Shown piece after piece: positions 10,267-22,674 of a stretch of 64,000 nucleotides of DNA. The DNA comes from Salvia splendens (lineage: Eukaryota > Streptophyta > Magnoliopsida > Lamiales > Lamiaceae), in the NCBI RefSeq assembly GCF_004379255.2, contig NC_056036.1, positions 3,906,001-3,970,000 of the forward strand, written 5' to 3'. The notes under the pieces were generated by a model that had not been told where the DNA came from, made no database searches, and worked only from the letters and a program-made list of their open reading frames with translations. Position numbers and translations under genes: made by a program. Every line of letters begins with the position of its first letter. Within the stretch, counting starts at the first letter, position 1.

Positions 10267-10942
10267 TTGTATTTTAAATTATGTCAATTTTTATTTTTTT
10301 AGGATTTTAATTATGTCTTTTTCTATTTTTTTGAATTTTAAGTTGTAATGTTATTTTAATTTGATTAAAGTGTGTTTGTTTTAATTGAATTGAGTTGGAA
10401 ATAAAAATAAAAAATGAAATTGAATGAATAGTAATTTAAAGAACGGTTAAGGAACGGTTAAGGAACGGAGGGTTGCAGGTTCCGTTCCTTAGTTAAGGAA
10501 TGGAGTAAAAAAGTACAGTGGGGCCCGCAAATAGTAGTTTAAGGAACGGTTTAGGAACGGTATAGGAACAGCGTTGTGGATGGCCTAATATCTAATAAAT
10601 TCTGCCGCATTCTCCAAGCTGATTTTAGAATTTTGAATGCCTAGACTTATAGAGCAGAAATATTAGAAAAGTACACCCTACTTCGTTGATAAAAAAAAAC
10701 ATGTACACCATACAACTACTTTATACCTATCAACATATCTACATTTCTGTATTATAATAGTTATAAACAATATACATACAGTCACCGACATACATAGTAA
10801 ACTTACTAAACATGTCCAAATTAATCAATAAACAATTTCCCAAGTTAGTTACATTATTAGTATATAACATAATATTAATATATCACATATCAATTTTGCA
10901 TTTAATTGAAGTAAATAATTAAAATAAACCATTTTTAATACA

Positions 10943-11120
10943 ATCCTTAAATATTTTAGGAGGTTTATAATTGTATAGGTATAGTTTGAATTCCTTAGGG
11001 TGGAACTGTAGTTGGTCTTGTGAGTCAATTAAGTAACGACAAGTTAGATGTCACGCTAATCTTAATTACGTAATAAAAGATGGAGTATAATATGTAAATG
11101 TATAATTAAAAGGATCACAT
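10943..11120. repeat. dispersed repeat X, copy 2
   Basis: Direct-orientation copy of 3640-3825 with scattered substitutions and small indels. It contains the same GAATTCCTTA and CTAATCTTAATTACGTAATA blocks. Confidence 0.65.
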
Positions 11121-12531
11121 ATGTTATAATTATAACTTGGGTTAGTTGGTGCGTTGCTACCTACCACTTTCTATAATTAGGAAGATGATGATCCGTCAAC
11201 ATTGTTGTTTATATTTTCTCGTATTACCACATTTGCTCTCAATTTCTTTTCATCAACATGTAAACCTTTTTAATTCCTAGACTTCAACTCGATAAGTAAC
11301 TGATTATTTTTCTATAATTGCATGAATTAAGAATTAATCAACTCTCATCCTTAATCAAGTTCATGAATCTAGCTAGTTTCTTAGATAGCTCTAGCTAGCT
11401 AGTTAGGCACAACTCTCTATCTCTCTCTCTCAAATAAAAATAAATAAAATAAAAATGATGTTTCGTGGAAACCTCCTATGATCTATTACGCACGCTTCTC
11501 GAACAACACAAAATTGTTTAATTTATTTAAGTGCAGCCACAAAATTACAAAATGTAAATAGATAGGTGAATATATAAATTTAAGGATTTAACTGTCACTA
11601 TCAAATATGGGTAAATCAATCAAAGTGATAAATTAGGTCATCATCGAAGTATCTACAGATACAGAGTACTTAGTCGATTTTTTTTAAAAAAAATCTCTAC
11701 GTTTCTTTCTTTATTTCTTTCCATGGTCCTAGTTATAAATCATTAATTTATCTCCTTTCCTCTTTCTTGGAAAATGTGTATTAATTGCGACATTCCAAAC
11801 ACTTACTAGTTAGTTCACACTTGGTTTAAAACCGGATGTTATAGATATGAATTTTGGGAAACAGAAGATTTCGTCCAGTTATATGCGAGTTAACACTTTC
11901 GTAAATTTTAAAGTTATAATTTGTTGTTTGAAGTCCAAAGTTAATAATTAGATCAATCTAGTACAATGTATTTACAAGAATATGTCTATTCGACGTAGGT
12001 GTCCGATAATTATGTAACTTATGACTTATTGCGATTCTTACAGTTAACACTATTATACGATTAAAGACTTGGGATTAAAATCAGTATATTCCGCAACATC
12101 TTCCAATTTTTTATTCGTATGGAGTAACATACAAAAGAATATTATTACTCCATAATTTTCGAATTTATTTTGCGACTAGTTTCCATTTGGTGAAAGCAAC
12201 TGACAACATCGTCACCCAAAACCTATAGAAATACGTCTAAACAAGGCGGAAATGGACGTATATTGGACCGGCTGAACAAACGATTGACGAGAAAAAAAAA
12301 TTATTTATGGACTATTGCAAATGACATTTTGGTCCGTAAAATTGATGTCTCACTTTCCATTTTAGTTTATCCGAGTAATAAGTAGATCTCACGTTCCATT
12401 AACTCACTTCATTCACTAACTTTTCTAACCCACTATTATGAAGTACACATTTTAAAAATTTGTGCCCACATAAAATATGACTCCAATAGTGGAACGGAGG
12501 GGTAAACATATTAACAAAAACTAAATCATTA

Positions 12532-12754
12532 CTCCCTCCGTCTCACAAGAATATGCACTCTTTCCTTTTTAGTTCGTCCCACAAGAATATGCTCTTTCTA
12601 ATTTTGGAAAAGTTTTTTCTCTCTAATAAGGTGGACTCATTCTCCACTAACAATATTTTAATTATTTTTTTTCTCTACCTCTCTTTCACTTTATAAATTT
12701 TAAATTAAAACTTGTGATGAACTCAAAGTGCATATTCTTTGGGGGCGGAGGTAG
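12532..12754. mobile_element. Stowaway-type MITE
   Basis: Flanked by TA. It starts CTCCCTCCGTCTCACAAGAA, with a second internal copy of the GTCCCACAAGAATATGC motif, and ends with the inverse GCATATTCTTTGGGGGCGGA. It is non-coding. Confidence 0.7.
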
Positions 12755-13933
12755 TATTATTTGTGCAATTAAATAATTATCTGCAGCACTCCATATTTGT
12801 TTCTTAGTGGACTGAAAGGGTTGGATTCACTAATAGTTTTGGACAAAATATCTGGCCCGGACCATATTTTATAAGGCCCGTTATCCGTTGTCATTCAATC
12901 ACGGGCTGAACTACCACTCGACATTTAGTAGTAATTTTATTTCCTTTATACAAAATGGAAAAATAATACTAGTAGTAATTAATAAGTTAGGTATATATAA
13001 GCAGATAAGGTATTTTGATTTTATTGTTTGTAAAAATTTATGTGCAAATAATCTAATCAAAATGTAGTAATAGAAATATTGCTATGTGGATAAGTAATTC
13101 ACCAAAATAAACATTTTAATATTGAATGGCCAATATTCTTTAATCATATCTATATATATAGCGCTTACAAAGTGGGGGATGCCTAATGATGCTCATCATT
13201 TTCAGATTAGTAAAGATGTTTAATTTATTTAAGTGAGCTTAGTGGTGAATAATACTTTGCCCCCTAAAGCTGTGTTGTAAACAGTAACACTAATTATTCC
13301 CCTATAAATAATCTCTATTAACCGACACCTATTGAAAAACTATGGATTCCCAATTCTTACAAAACAAAAGGCTCTAGTTTTTACGTTCAACTATTTATTT
13401 AATTTTCTCTATGCCTTCCACTTTTATTTGACTGATTTCAAGTAAATTCTAATGAAAAGGAAATTTCTGAAAAATTGTACCAACTCCTATTGACATTATG
13501 TCATCATTTCAAATAGCTAGGCGGTAGTTCAATCATTATTATAACTTTATTTGATTTTTCAACTCTCTAGTGAAATTTTCAACTCAATAGTGAGTGATCA
13601 ATAGTTTTCAATACTGAATCGGGCTGACTTCAATTAACTGTTTCACTATTAGAGCATCTCCAATAGAGATAGGTCAGTCATAGCCTAGCCACAAACTTTA
13701 CCGCCAACATCATTAGCACTAAAAACTCCTCCTGCCACATCATCAGGACAAGCAACTGGACAAGCAATAGGCCAACCATAGCCTAGCCACAATAAACAAA
13801 ATTATAAAAAACAAATAATTAACAATCACACAAAATACGGAATTAAATTTACGACACAGATACGGGAAAATTCAATAATAATATTAAAATTTTTAAAAGT
13901 ACATTAATTAAAAAAATACATTAATTAAAAAAA

Positions 13934-14420
13934 TTACATTAATTTTTTAAAAAAACTCCTCCTCCACAAATCGGCTCGCATACTCACGAGAATTGAGTGA
14001 AGAAAACTCTTCTCCTCTGGGTTAGTTGCCGCCTTCCAGTCAGCTAAGATCTTGTACATCTGAGCCCGCATTTGTTGACGCGTGAAGAAGGCGAGCTCGG
14101 CTGTCGATATGCCAACAGGGGGGATGCCGATTGGACCTCCTGGACTCATGGCGAGCCCGTTGCGCCCGCCTTTGACCAACCGGGCGAGTGCGGCGAGTAA
14201 ACGCGGGAGGGGACGGGAACTCCTGAACATCCTCGGGGAGGTCGTGGGAACCGCCGCTGCCGCCGCCTTTGTAATCAGCGGTATAGTTCAGTCGCTGCTT
14301 CTTCGGCCAGCCAACATCGACACCTGCCCGAAACTTCTCGGAGTCCATCAGCACCTCATAGCAGTTCCAGTAGGTGAACTCCTTATAAAGCCCGCCGCTG
14401 AAAATGACGTGCAAATCGCA
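13934..14420 (-). pseudogene. SANT/NAM-C protein fragment of Harbinger-type element
   Basis: Two minus-strand frames together resemble the C-terminal half of Harbinger-associated SANT/NAM-C proteins. The upstream frame (from about 14420) contains FTYWNCYEVLMDSEKF and a Gly/Ser stretch. The downstream frame (ending at 13934) contains ISTAELAFFTRQQMRAQMYKI. The join near 14215 needs a frameshift in a G/C-rich run. The N-terminal half is absent because homology stops at the TA microsatellite where the MULE inserted. The longer frame running through the TATATA repeat is an artefact. Confidence 0.6.
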
Positions 14421-14440
14421 TATATATATATATATATATA
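14421..14440. repeat. TA microsatellite, left of MULE
   Basis: A run of ten TA units directly abuts the MULE left end. A longer TA run (26089-26125) abuts the right end, so the element inserted into a TA tract. The 9-bp target duplication typical of Mutator elements cannot be told apart from the repeat. Confidence 0.85.
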
Positions 14441-14937
14441 GGGTATTCATCTATCAAAATACGTCCTTAAGTAAAAAAATACAGACCAAATCTGGAGCGT
14501 AGGATCTGACTATGGGCGGCCACGATTTATTCTTGACAACCATTTTGTTATGTCATAATAAGACTGAACAGAGGCATAAAAGGGTAAAATGGAAACAAAA
14601 AAAATATGAACAGACGTTCCGGTTTTTCTTCGCGTAAATCAAGGGATCATAACTCCACACGCCATTAACCTTAATGTTCGGTTCCCGCCTATTCACTTCG
14701 TCTCTCCCCCCACCATATATCTACCTCCCCCAAAAACCGTAATCACCTAAATCAAACATTACCTCTGTAAATTCTGAAGCGGCACAACAATTAGGAACTT
14801 CAACCAGTCTTTGTTCAATCGAAGAAGCGTCAGATAGTTCACCTAAATCGACCATCCACAATCAGCGCTCGAGCCCAGACAATCTATCCCGATTCCTCCA
14901 AGCAACGACCAGGAAAATCCAACAATCAACGACGGCA

Positions 14938-17900
14938 ATGGTGAATACTCGGGCATCTGGATCTGCAACGACTGACGGAAAAGGTTAGATGTTTGTAGTA
15001 TACCATTGCCTACACCGCTTTCAAATACTTCATACCTAAAACGGCTTTTATTGTTCAACCAGTGTATCAGAGGAGGAACACTAAAACCAAGCCACCGCGG
15101 ATCCCCAAAGCTCAAACCAGTAAATTGCTTTCCCCTTCTAGTTTATTTAATGATGTAATACCATATCAATTTCGGAAGCAGCGTATGTAATTGTGATATT
15201 TTTAATAAACAAAAGGACATTCTGCATCCACACCAACCACAGAAGCAAGCGAGTTTATGCATGACATAATTAACTATTATTATGCCTAATTTGTTTCATT
15301 CTTGTACCGATGCACTCTTAAAAAGGCAAAATAAAGAGATACAGAACAGAAAAATAATTGCTTGGCTACCAGGCATATTTATGTGAATTTTTAAATGTTG
15401 AGTTAAAAGCTAATGTGATTATGTTTCAGGGGTTGTACCACAAAACAAAACAACACCGCAATCCAACAAAGGGAAGGAGGCTGATGCAAAAACTCCAATT
15501 CCTGTTAACGGTCTGTGATCTTCCCAACTGGTACTTAGTTGTGATGTTTGGGATGATATATGTAAACGCATTTGGTTGTGTTAAACCCCTACGGCTTAAG
15601 ATGGAACAACTCATTATTAACTATCTCTGCTATTTAGAACCATGTGATTGTTTGTAGGAAAAAAAGGTGTGACATGGGTGGCATCTGTGTGTGTATAAAA
15701 GTATCATTGACTTTAATGTTTGTAAATAATATCTAAAGAGTAAACAAAACACTGAGACGGGATAAAAAAAGTACACGGCTGAACATATCTCTGAACAAAA
15801 CATTGATGGATACTATGTGTTTATAAGAATGTCATTGTATTTAGTGTTTGCAGAATATTTCTGTACAAGTAGCACTAATCATGATTATACTTTCAGATAC
15901 AAGGCCTACACCCAAAAGCGTTGCAGTAGTGAAAAAACCTACTGGAGACAAAGCTGAACCTGTTTCTCAATCTGGAAAAGGTGAGTATAATAAAAAACTT
16001 AAGACCACATTGCTGTATTTGAAATGATTTGAGTAATAATTTTTTGATTTGTTATGATGCTTATGTCTCAATTTCAAAATCAAAAATCGCTTTCTAAGTT
16101 TGGTATGATTAGTGAATACAATTGAACTAATTTGATCATATTTCTGTTAATATAACACAATGTGTAGCTGTAGGAAGGACTGGACTGTCCTTAAACAAAG
16201 CTAATGAACTGATTATACGAAAAAGAGCCCGGGCCCAGGAAAACCTAAAAAGAATGAATCTGGAAACGACTGGAAATGTGAATGCAGATACATCCCATGC
16301 CCAAGACAATGATGCGGTTAAGAATACACCTGAGAAGACGAAAGGTATGCCACTACTATACCCCAGCTAATATAAACAAATATGAATAATATATTTTGAT
16401 TTGGTATTATTGTTACAGGATCTAAGCGCATGAAAGAATCGGTTTTGCAAATAAACGATCCAGAAGCAGACAAACAAGCTGAAATACAGCATGCTGAAGA
16501 ACCAAGCAAGGTCCCTGGATCAAAGAAGGTTGCTAAAGATAAGGTGAACAAAGGGAAGGATAAAGTGGGGGAGGGGGTAGAAAAGGGAGAGACAGATGAG
16601 GAAAATGTAAGGCACGAAGCTTTGAAGCTGAAAACCAGTCCAAGGAAAATAATCGAGTTGTTTCAATCGCTAAACAAAGAACAGCTGCATGAAGTGATTG
16701 ACATGGGTTTTTGGTGAGTTACAACATTTTGGAATAGCAGAGGTCCCTGGAAAATTGGCGTATGACCTGGTGAAAGGATTCAACTATGTAGACTGCACTA
16801 TACAGTTGGAAAACCAACGTCTGTCAATATACCAAGAAGATGTGTATGTTACTTTAGGGCTGCCTATCGGGGGAACCTTGATCAACCGCGTAAGCAGACA
16901 AAAGAAGAAACCATTCTTTGATGAGGTGGCTCGACGGGTTGGGAAGCATGTCGAGCGTGTTCTACCAGAAGACCTGATTAAGGAGGCATTAAAGTATAAA
17001 ACTGGCGGCGAGTGGTTTTGGAAGGTTTTCCTTCTAATAGTTGACACAGTACTCATTAATCCTTGTGGTGATGGTAAGTGTAGGACACATATAGACCATT
17101 TGTTCAGAGATATTTCGGTGGTGAAAGAGTACAACTGGTGTGCATATGTGCTGGAGACACTAGCTGTTGCAGTAAAGAGCTGGAGGTCTACAAAAAATAC
17201 ACCTTTCACAGGACCCATATCATTCTTGGTGGTAAGCGATGTATCAACCCTTATTGAAGCATTATGATAATATGACCAATATAATAGACATACGTGACTT
17301 ACATATTAGATTTCATATGTTTCATCATTGTCAATTACTATTAATCTGTTACACATCTATATCAGGCCTTTTATGTGGATCGTGTTTTCCACCAAAAAAT
17401 GTTGGTTTCGCGCGTTTTCCCAACAGTTTTTGGGTGGACAAGCGAGAAGCTAAGGCTAAGAGAGAAGATGGAGCTTGAATCATCACATACTATCGGGAGG
17501 GGAAGCTTAGTAGAAAGAGGTGCCCCTGACAAGCTGCCTCGTCCTTCGAGCATAATTGTTTTTGAAGAGACAGAGACAACGGAAAAGGACCAGTGGGAAG
17601 TTGCAATCGAGGGGTTTGCAACAGCAAGTGAAGATGCTGCGAGGGGCCTTCATAATTTGATGTTAAGTATGACTGATCTGAAAAACATGATCCAGAATTT
17701 TGAATCTATGAAGATTGCAGGTTCAACTGCATGCAATATGATTGGGGTCATTCCTGAGACGGCGGTGGATGAGAAAAAAACGTTGACATCTCTTGAGGCA
17801 GCGTTGGCGAAGGACAAACTCAATTCACCCGAACTTGTAGAAGCTGTGAAGAACATGTTCAAAGTCACAACACAGCTTACCAAGCTTGCTGAGGATGGGC

Positions 17901-20900
17901 CACCCTTCGACATCCATCCTTCATTTGAACAAAAGAATGTAAGTTAAAAGCTAACTCAAACCCGAAACTTATTTTGGATGGTGAACCATTTTGGTCTGTA
18001 CTATATATTTGAACAATTTAGTGCACAAGACCAACCTGATTTGTACTGCTGAAATGACACTGTGAACCCCAGGACCATCTTATTTGTTACAATGTGTAAC
18101 CTTTTTTATCCATGAGCCAATTATTTGATATATATGTTATTATGACTTCGGTTGGCGCATACTATGACCCAACAATGGCGATTTAAATATTTATAGTATC
18201 AGCGTAGCATGACTTCGGTTGGCGCGTATCATGACTTCGGTTGGCGCATGTCATGATCCAAGAATGGCGATTTAAATATTTATAGTATACGCGTAAGACG
18301 AATTAAATGCTTATTATAAGTAAACTATATTATAATCGTATGACGAAATAAATGATTATCACGGCTCAACTTGTATATATGTTATTATGACCTATATTAG
18401 CGCATATTTTGACCCTGACGTGATCATTCAACTATTAATCTTAAAAGCATATGACATATTAAAAGCTTACTATGACCAAAATGTACTATATGTTATTATA
18501 CCGTCGATTAGCATATAGTTGGTATGTATTTAATGGTTAGATTATGTATATTAAAAGCTTATTACTAAGTAAATGTTTGTTCTGACCAAACGTAGTTATA
18601 TGTTATTATGAGTTTGGTTGTAGCACTATTATGACCCAACAGGAATCAATCAAATATTCTTATTATAAACGTAAGACGAATTAAATGCTTATTATTACCA
18701 AACTCATCTATATGTTATTATGACTTCGATTAGTGCATTTTTTTTAACCTGAAGTGTACAGTTAATTGTTTATATTGTAAGACTTGTTAAATGCTTATTA
18801 TGATCATACTGCAATCAATATGTTATTATAACGTTGTTTAGTGTATATTATGACCCTGAATTGTTCATTAAAATATGTAAATATGATCAGCCTACGCTTT
18901 AAACGTATGACCCAAATGCATGATATGCAGGCATATTATAAGCATATGTACTCATGACCTACATATTCAATTAATATGGCCCAAACCAGGTAAAATACCT
19001 TAGGTGTAATTGTACGAGAAATCTTCGACCGTGCTAATACTTGGCAGCCATGATCATGCCTGAATAGAACTGTAAAACAAGTTATCTATTATTTAGCTGG
19101 TTTTTTCCATTATATAAACAATACGATTCGACAACCATAGTGAATTGCAGGGTGAACTCGCAAGAAGACGCGGTGTTAAACAAATTGAAATTACAAACGT
19201 ACATGTAATTCAAAATTGTGATGTTACACCACAGAATGGAGTAAACAAGGTAATTCTATTGTACTAAAAATATAGCTTTATTGGTTACTGCTATAAATAT
19301 GTTTCTAAACTGACTCTGCCATATAATATGAAACCAATGGCGATTTCTGTACATCATTGACATACATACACATTCAGTAATATTAATATTTAATGTAGGC
19401 TGTGGCGGAGATTAGTAGCTTCACGGCTGTAGGAATGATTCAGAGCTCGAATACAGAAAAATCATTTATAAGTGTTGGATCTGAAGAAGCACGTTTGTGT
19501 GCATCAAAGGTAAATGTCAAAATTTAAACTGAATTTAGAACACTATGTGTACTGCAAAGCTTGTTGAGTTCCTATATACGTATTGGCATTTTTTTATCCA
19601 GAGTGATAAACAGGAACGCAACAACATGATTGGAACATCATTTAACGGTATTAGCGTTGCATCAAATCAGAAGGGTAAAGAACAGGTACAAACTATATGG
19701 ATACATATTCTTGTATGGACCCATTATTAACCATATATCAGGCATAACAACATCATCCACATATTATTACACTGCCTAATACGCACTAATATATAAGCAG
19801 GAAGGAACTATCAATGTTGAAGAGATTGTAAAATCAGCAATGGCTGACTACATGGATGGCGGTGGTGATGACGCTGCTGATGAATTTTATTCGGAGGCTT
19901 CAGCAACGAAAACGACACCAAGTTTGAATAATCAGCTTAGAATCAATGATGATACTAATGTATGTGGATTTCCATACTAATTATGACATCTATTCATATT
20001 TATTATGACATCTTATGAACGATTTTGTTAAAATCAACATGTAGGGTGAGGAAATCGATGTGGAGGCCATAGTAAAATCTGCAGTGGAAGCGTACATGGA
20101 ATGTGATGAGGCAGATGCGGATTTTGTCACACCTTTCACAAAAAAATCAGAACCAAAATTGGGCGAAGCTTTGGTCATCACTGCAAACAAACAAGTAAGC
20201 TTTGTTGTAATTAGAAATGTAGACGTATGTGGTAGGTCGTGTACTTCTTAATCCAACCAAACAAATTATATCTACATCATGTACCACTGATCAATACCTT
20301 CTACTCCTAGCCACATGACAGGCAACAAACATTTAAGATGAACATTCGCACCAAGACAGACATGAGATGTTCTAATGCACTGCGTTCACCATTTCTTGAG
20401 AGAGCAGTCACTGTGTCACGAAAGCTTACTCCAGATGAACGAGTAATGTATTACTGGTTGATGAACACTCACCACGGAAATGAGTAAGTGTTTTGATATC
20501 ATCATAGATTTTGGTTTTTTTGCCCTGAATTCAATCAAATAACTAATTGTAATAATTACAGAGAACAAATTATCTACAATGACCGAGTAGTTGAGGTCAT
20601 GCTCTTGGAGTTCTGTTCGCTACTGCCGCATCATGAGGTTTCAAGTGGAGTAATTAGCTCCTTCTGCTCTGTACTTAACCATATGGAAGATTTGAAATCT
20701 GTCACCTCTCCAAAAAGACTATTTTTCACAACCTACCCTGCTGTGAGTTTAACTATTCGATTATTTGTTAACCTAAACATGATAACTAACCCTACTGATA
20801 TAAATATTTGCAGCTTTACACGGTTGTTATGAGTAATGGCCGGGATGATGATGCAGACAAACTAGACGAATTTGCCTCAAACATTGACAAAGAGGTCAGC

Positions 20901-21638
20901 GAAATACCACACTTCGCATGGGGTGACATAGATATGGTATGTTGCTGCATAGTCAATAACATACTATTACGTTACTAAGACAAAAGACAACACTCATTCT
21001 ACCATTGAGGACTAACCTATTACACAAAATAGGTATTCTTTGCATTCTGCGTTTCAAAAAGGTACTACACTGTGTGCTTTTGTTTCAAACGAAGATCAGT
21101 GGTGATTATAGATGCTTGTAAAGATGGAGAAAACAATGACTTGCGATTCACCTACGGATGTATTCCAGAGGCATTGGTATGAATAAAACATTACAACTCA
21201 CAGTACTACACAATAATTGTTGATACTAACACTTTGCATGCATTACAGAGGACATTCTTTTGTAAGTATTTATCAAGAATTGGTTGTCACAATCAATGCA
21301 AATCGGTTATAAACGTGCCTATTCAGAGGATGAAGATGAGTTGGAGAACAACAGACAATGCAGAAGACAGTGGCGTTTATTTGCTTAGACACCTTGAAGT
21401 CTACATGGGTGAAAGGGAGGGACAATGGAATTGTGGACTAACGACAAAAAACAAAGGTGTGCTACAGTTTTTAAGAGCTAAATACAACCGTGTGTTGATG
21501 TTGGCAGGAATTAATCACAGCGCGTTACTCAATAAAGATGCGGCATATAAACATTTTGCGAAGGAAAACAAGAAAACCAAGATCAACGTAGAACACATGA
21601 TAGCAAACTACGGATCGGTGCAAATGTATATTGCATAG
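14938..21638 (+). pseudogene. MULE-borne Ulp1-like (C48) protein gene, frameshifted
   Basis: A multi-exon gene. It starts MVNTRASGS at 14938 and has Lys/Glu-rich exons at 15430-15510, about 15897-15980, 16168-16348 and from 16420. The central conserved region of MULE Ulp1-like proteins follows (GFGELQHFGIAEVPG, later QEDVYVTLGLPIGG), then 17365-17938 with FYVDRV and FGWTSEKL. Several small exons precede the C48-like domain (20320-21638). Reading across 16708-16712 needs removal of one T from a run of five; otherwise it stops at 16717. In the protease-like domain the expected HW before the central strand is replaced by RYY, and the DCG nucleophile motif reads DSGVYLLRH, so the catalytic His and Cys are missing. 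The Asp in VVIIDA is present. Known C48 enzymes process SUMO; this copy is unlikely to do so. Exon ends are from visible GT-AG sites. Confidence 0.75.
18130..18900. repeat. degenerate motif repeats in a MULE intron
   Basis: The intron from 17939 to about 19149 contains many diverged copies of TATGTTATTATGAC followed by TTCGGTTGGCGCA, and of TTAAATGCTTATTATGA, at irregular intervals. It is non-coding. The same TTATGAC vocabulary appears in the intergenic spacer at 21840-22460. Confidence 0.6.
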
Positions 21639-21720
21639 GTTAAATAAGTTTTTCATTTTGTTCGTTTCTTTATTGACAATGTTACCCTTGTTTAGGAATT
21701 GCGTTTTACACAGCTCCTGG

Positions 21721-22340
21721 ATATCAAACACAACATTAAACTGTTTGATCTATTATAAATTATGAAATTTTTTCGAGCAATACCATCTTATTGGGTTCCT
21801 AGTGGATATGTTTATCGGAAACTGGTGGTATAAACAGTACTCCGTATATTGTGTCATAATAGAGTGCATATGTAGGTCATATAATTGTTAGTATACAATG
21901 TGTCAAATTATACAATCATTTGGGTCATACTAATTAATGTTATGTGTCATAACAAAAAATATGTTAATATAAATTTCAAGCAATCCACAAATATCATTTA
22001 GAATAATAGACAACCATTTGGGTCATTAATTATATCAAACACAACATTAAACTGTTTGATCTATTATAAATTATGAAATTTTTTTCGAGCAATACCATCT
22101 TATTGGGTTCCTAGTGGATATGTTTAACGGAAACTGGTGGTATAAACAGTACTCCGTATATTGTGTCATAATAGAGTGCATATGTAGGTCATATAATTGT
22201 TAGTATACAATGTGTCGAATTATACAATCATTTGGGTCATACGAATTAATGTTATGTGTCATAACAAAAAATATGTTAATATAAATTTCAAGCAATCCAC
22301 AAATATCATTTAGAATAATAGACAACCATTTGGGTCATAC
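21721..22340. repeat. 311 bp tandem duplication in MULE spacer
   Basis: The block starting ATATCAAACACAACATTAAA at 21721 is repeated from 22032 with very few changes, a period of 311 bp. It lies between the convergent ends of the Ulp1-like and transposase genes and includes many TTATGTGTCATAA words. The near identity implies a recent duplication. Confidence 0.88.
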
Positions 22341-22674
22341 TCTTTAATGTTATGTGTCATAACAAAAAAAAGTTAATATAGGGTCAAACTATAACTACAT
22401 TCAAGTCATAACACAGTGATTATATTTTATAACTCAAAAGATGAATTTATTCTATTGTGTCATAATAAACAAAAAATAAGTCATGGTCATATAAATGTAA
22501 CCTTAAGCATAATAATCCAAAAATTGATCCATACCATATACCTATGACCAAGAATACAGCCACACACAGTAAAAGACTGAACTTCATTAATTTCTATATT
22601 CTTAACTTTTCAAACGAAGTGTTCAACATAAATGATTTAAACGAACATCACTTTAAAAAACTAAAAAACTTGTA

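Larger units (their letters stand above)
8673..10585. mobile_element. non-autonomous PIF/Harbinger-type element B with repeat cargo
   Basis: A 1.91 kb element flanked by TAA (8670-8672 and 10586-10588). The left end is GAGCATCCGCAACGCGTGCC. The right end, reverse-complemented, is GGCCATCCACAACGC. Its right 190 bp (10395-10585) is nearly the same as the left end of element A, including the GGGCCCCACTGTAC block. Its left GC-rich 250 bp matches the right end of A but is more diverged. The SANT/NAM-C coding region found in A is absent and is replaced by a 1.2 kb tandem array (9066-10266). It carries no transposase, so any movement would be in trans. Confidence 0.82.
10589..13648. other. intergenic, about 3 kb without a gene
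   Basis: AT-rich DNA. It contains dispersed repeat X copy 2 (10943-11120), a CT-rich microsatellite near 11411-11430, a degraded Stowaway-like stretch near 12325-12502 and a Stowaway MITE at 12532-12754. I see no coding region with family resemblance. Confidence 0.5.

Noticed and set aside
9045..10302. Many overlapping 60-93 codon plus-strand frames with a repeated SLFYRDILECFMFHF-type peptide
   Set aside because: They come from the 72-75 bp array. The period of 73 shifts the reading frame each unit, so the same DNA is read in three frames. There is no start context, and the real structure is a promoter-like non-coding repeat.
14843..15115. 90-codon minus-strand frame
   Set aside because: It lies antisense over the first exon and leader of the Ulp1-like gene and has no family resemblance.
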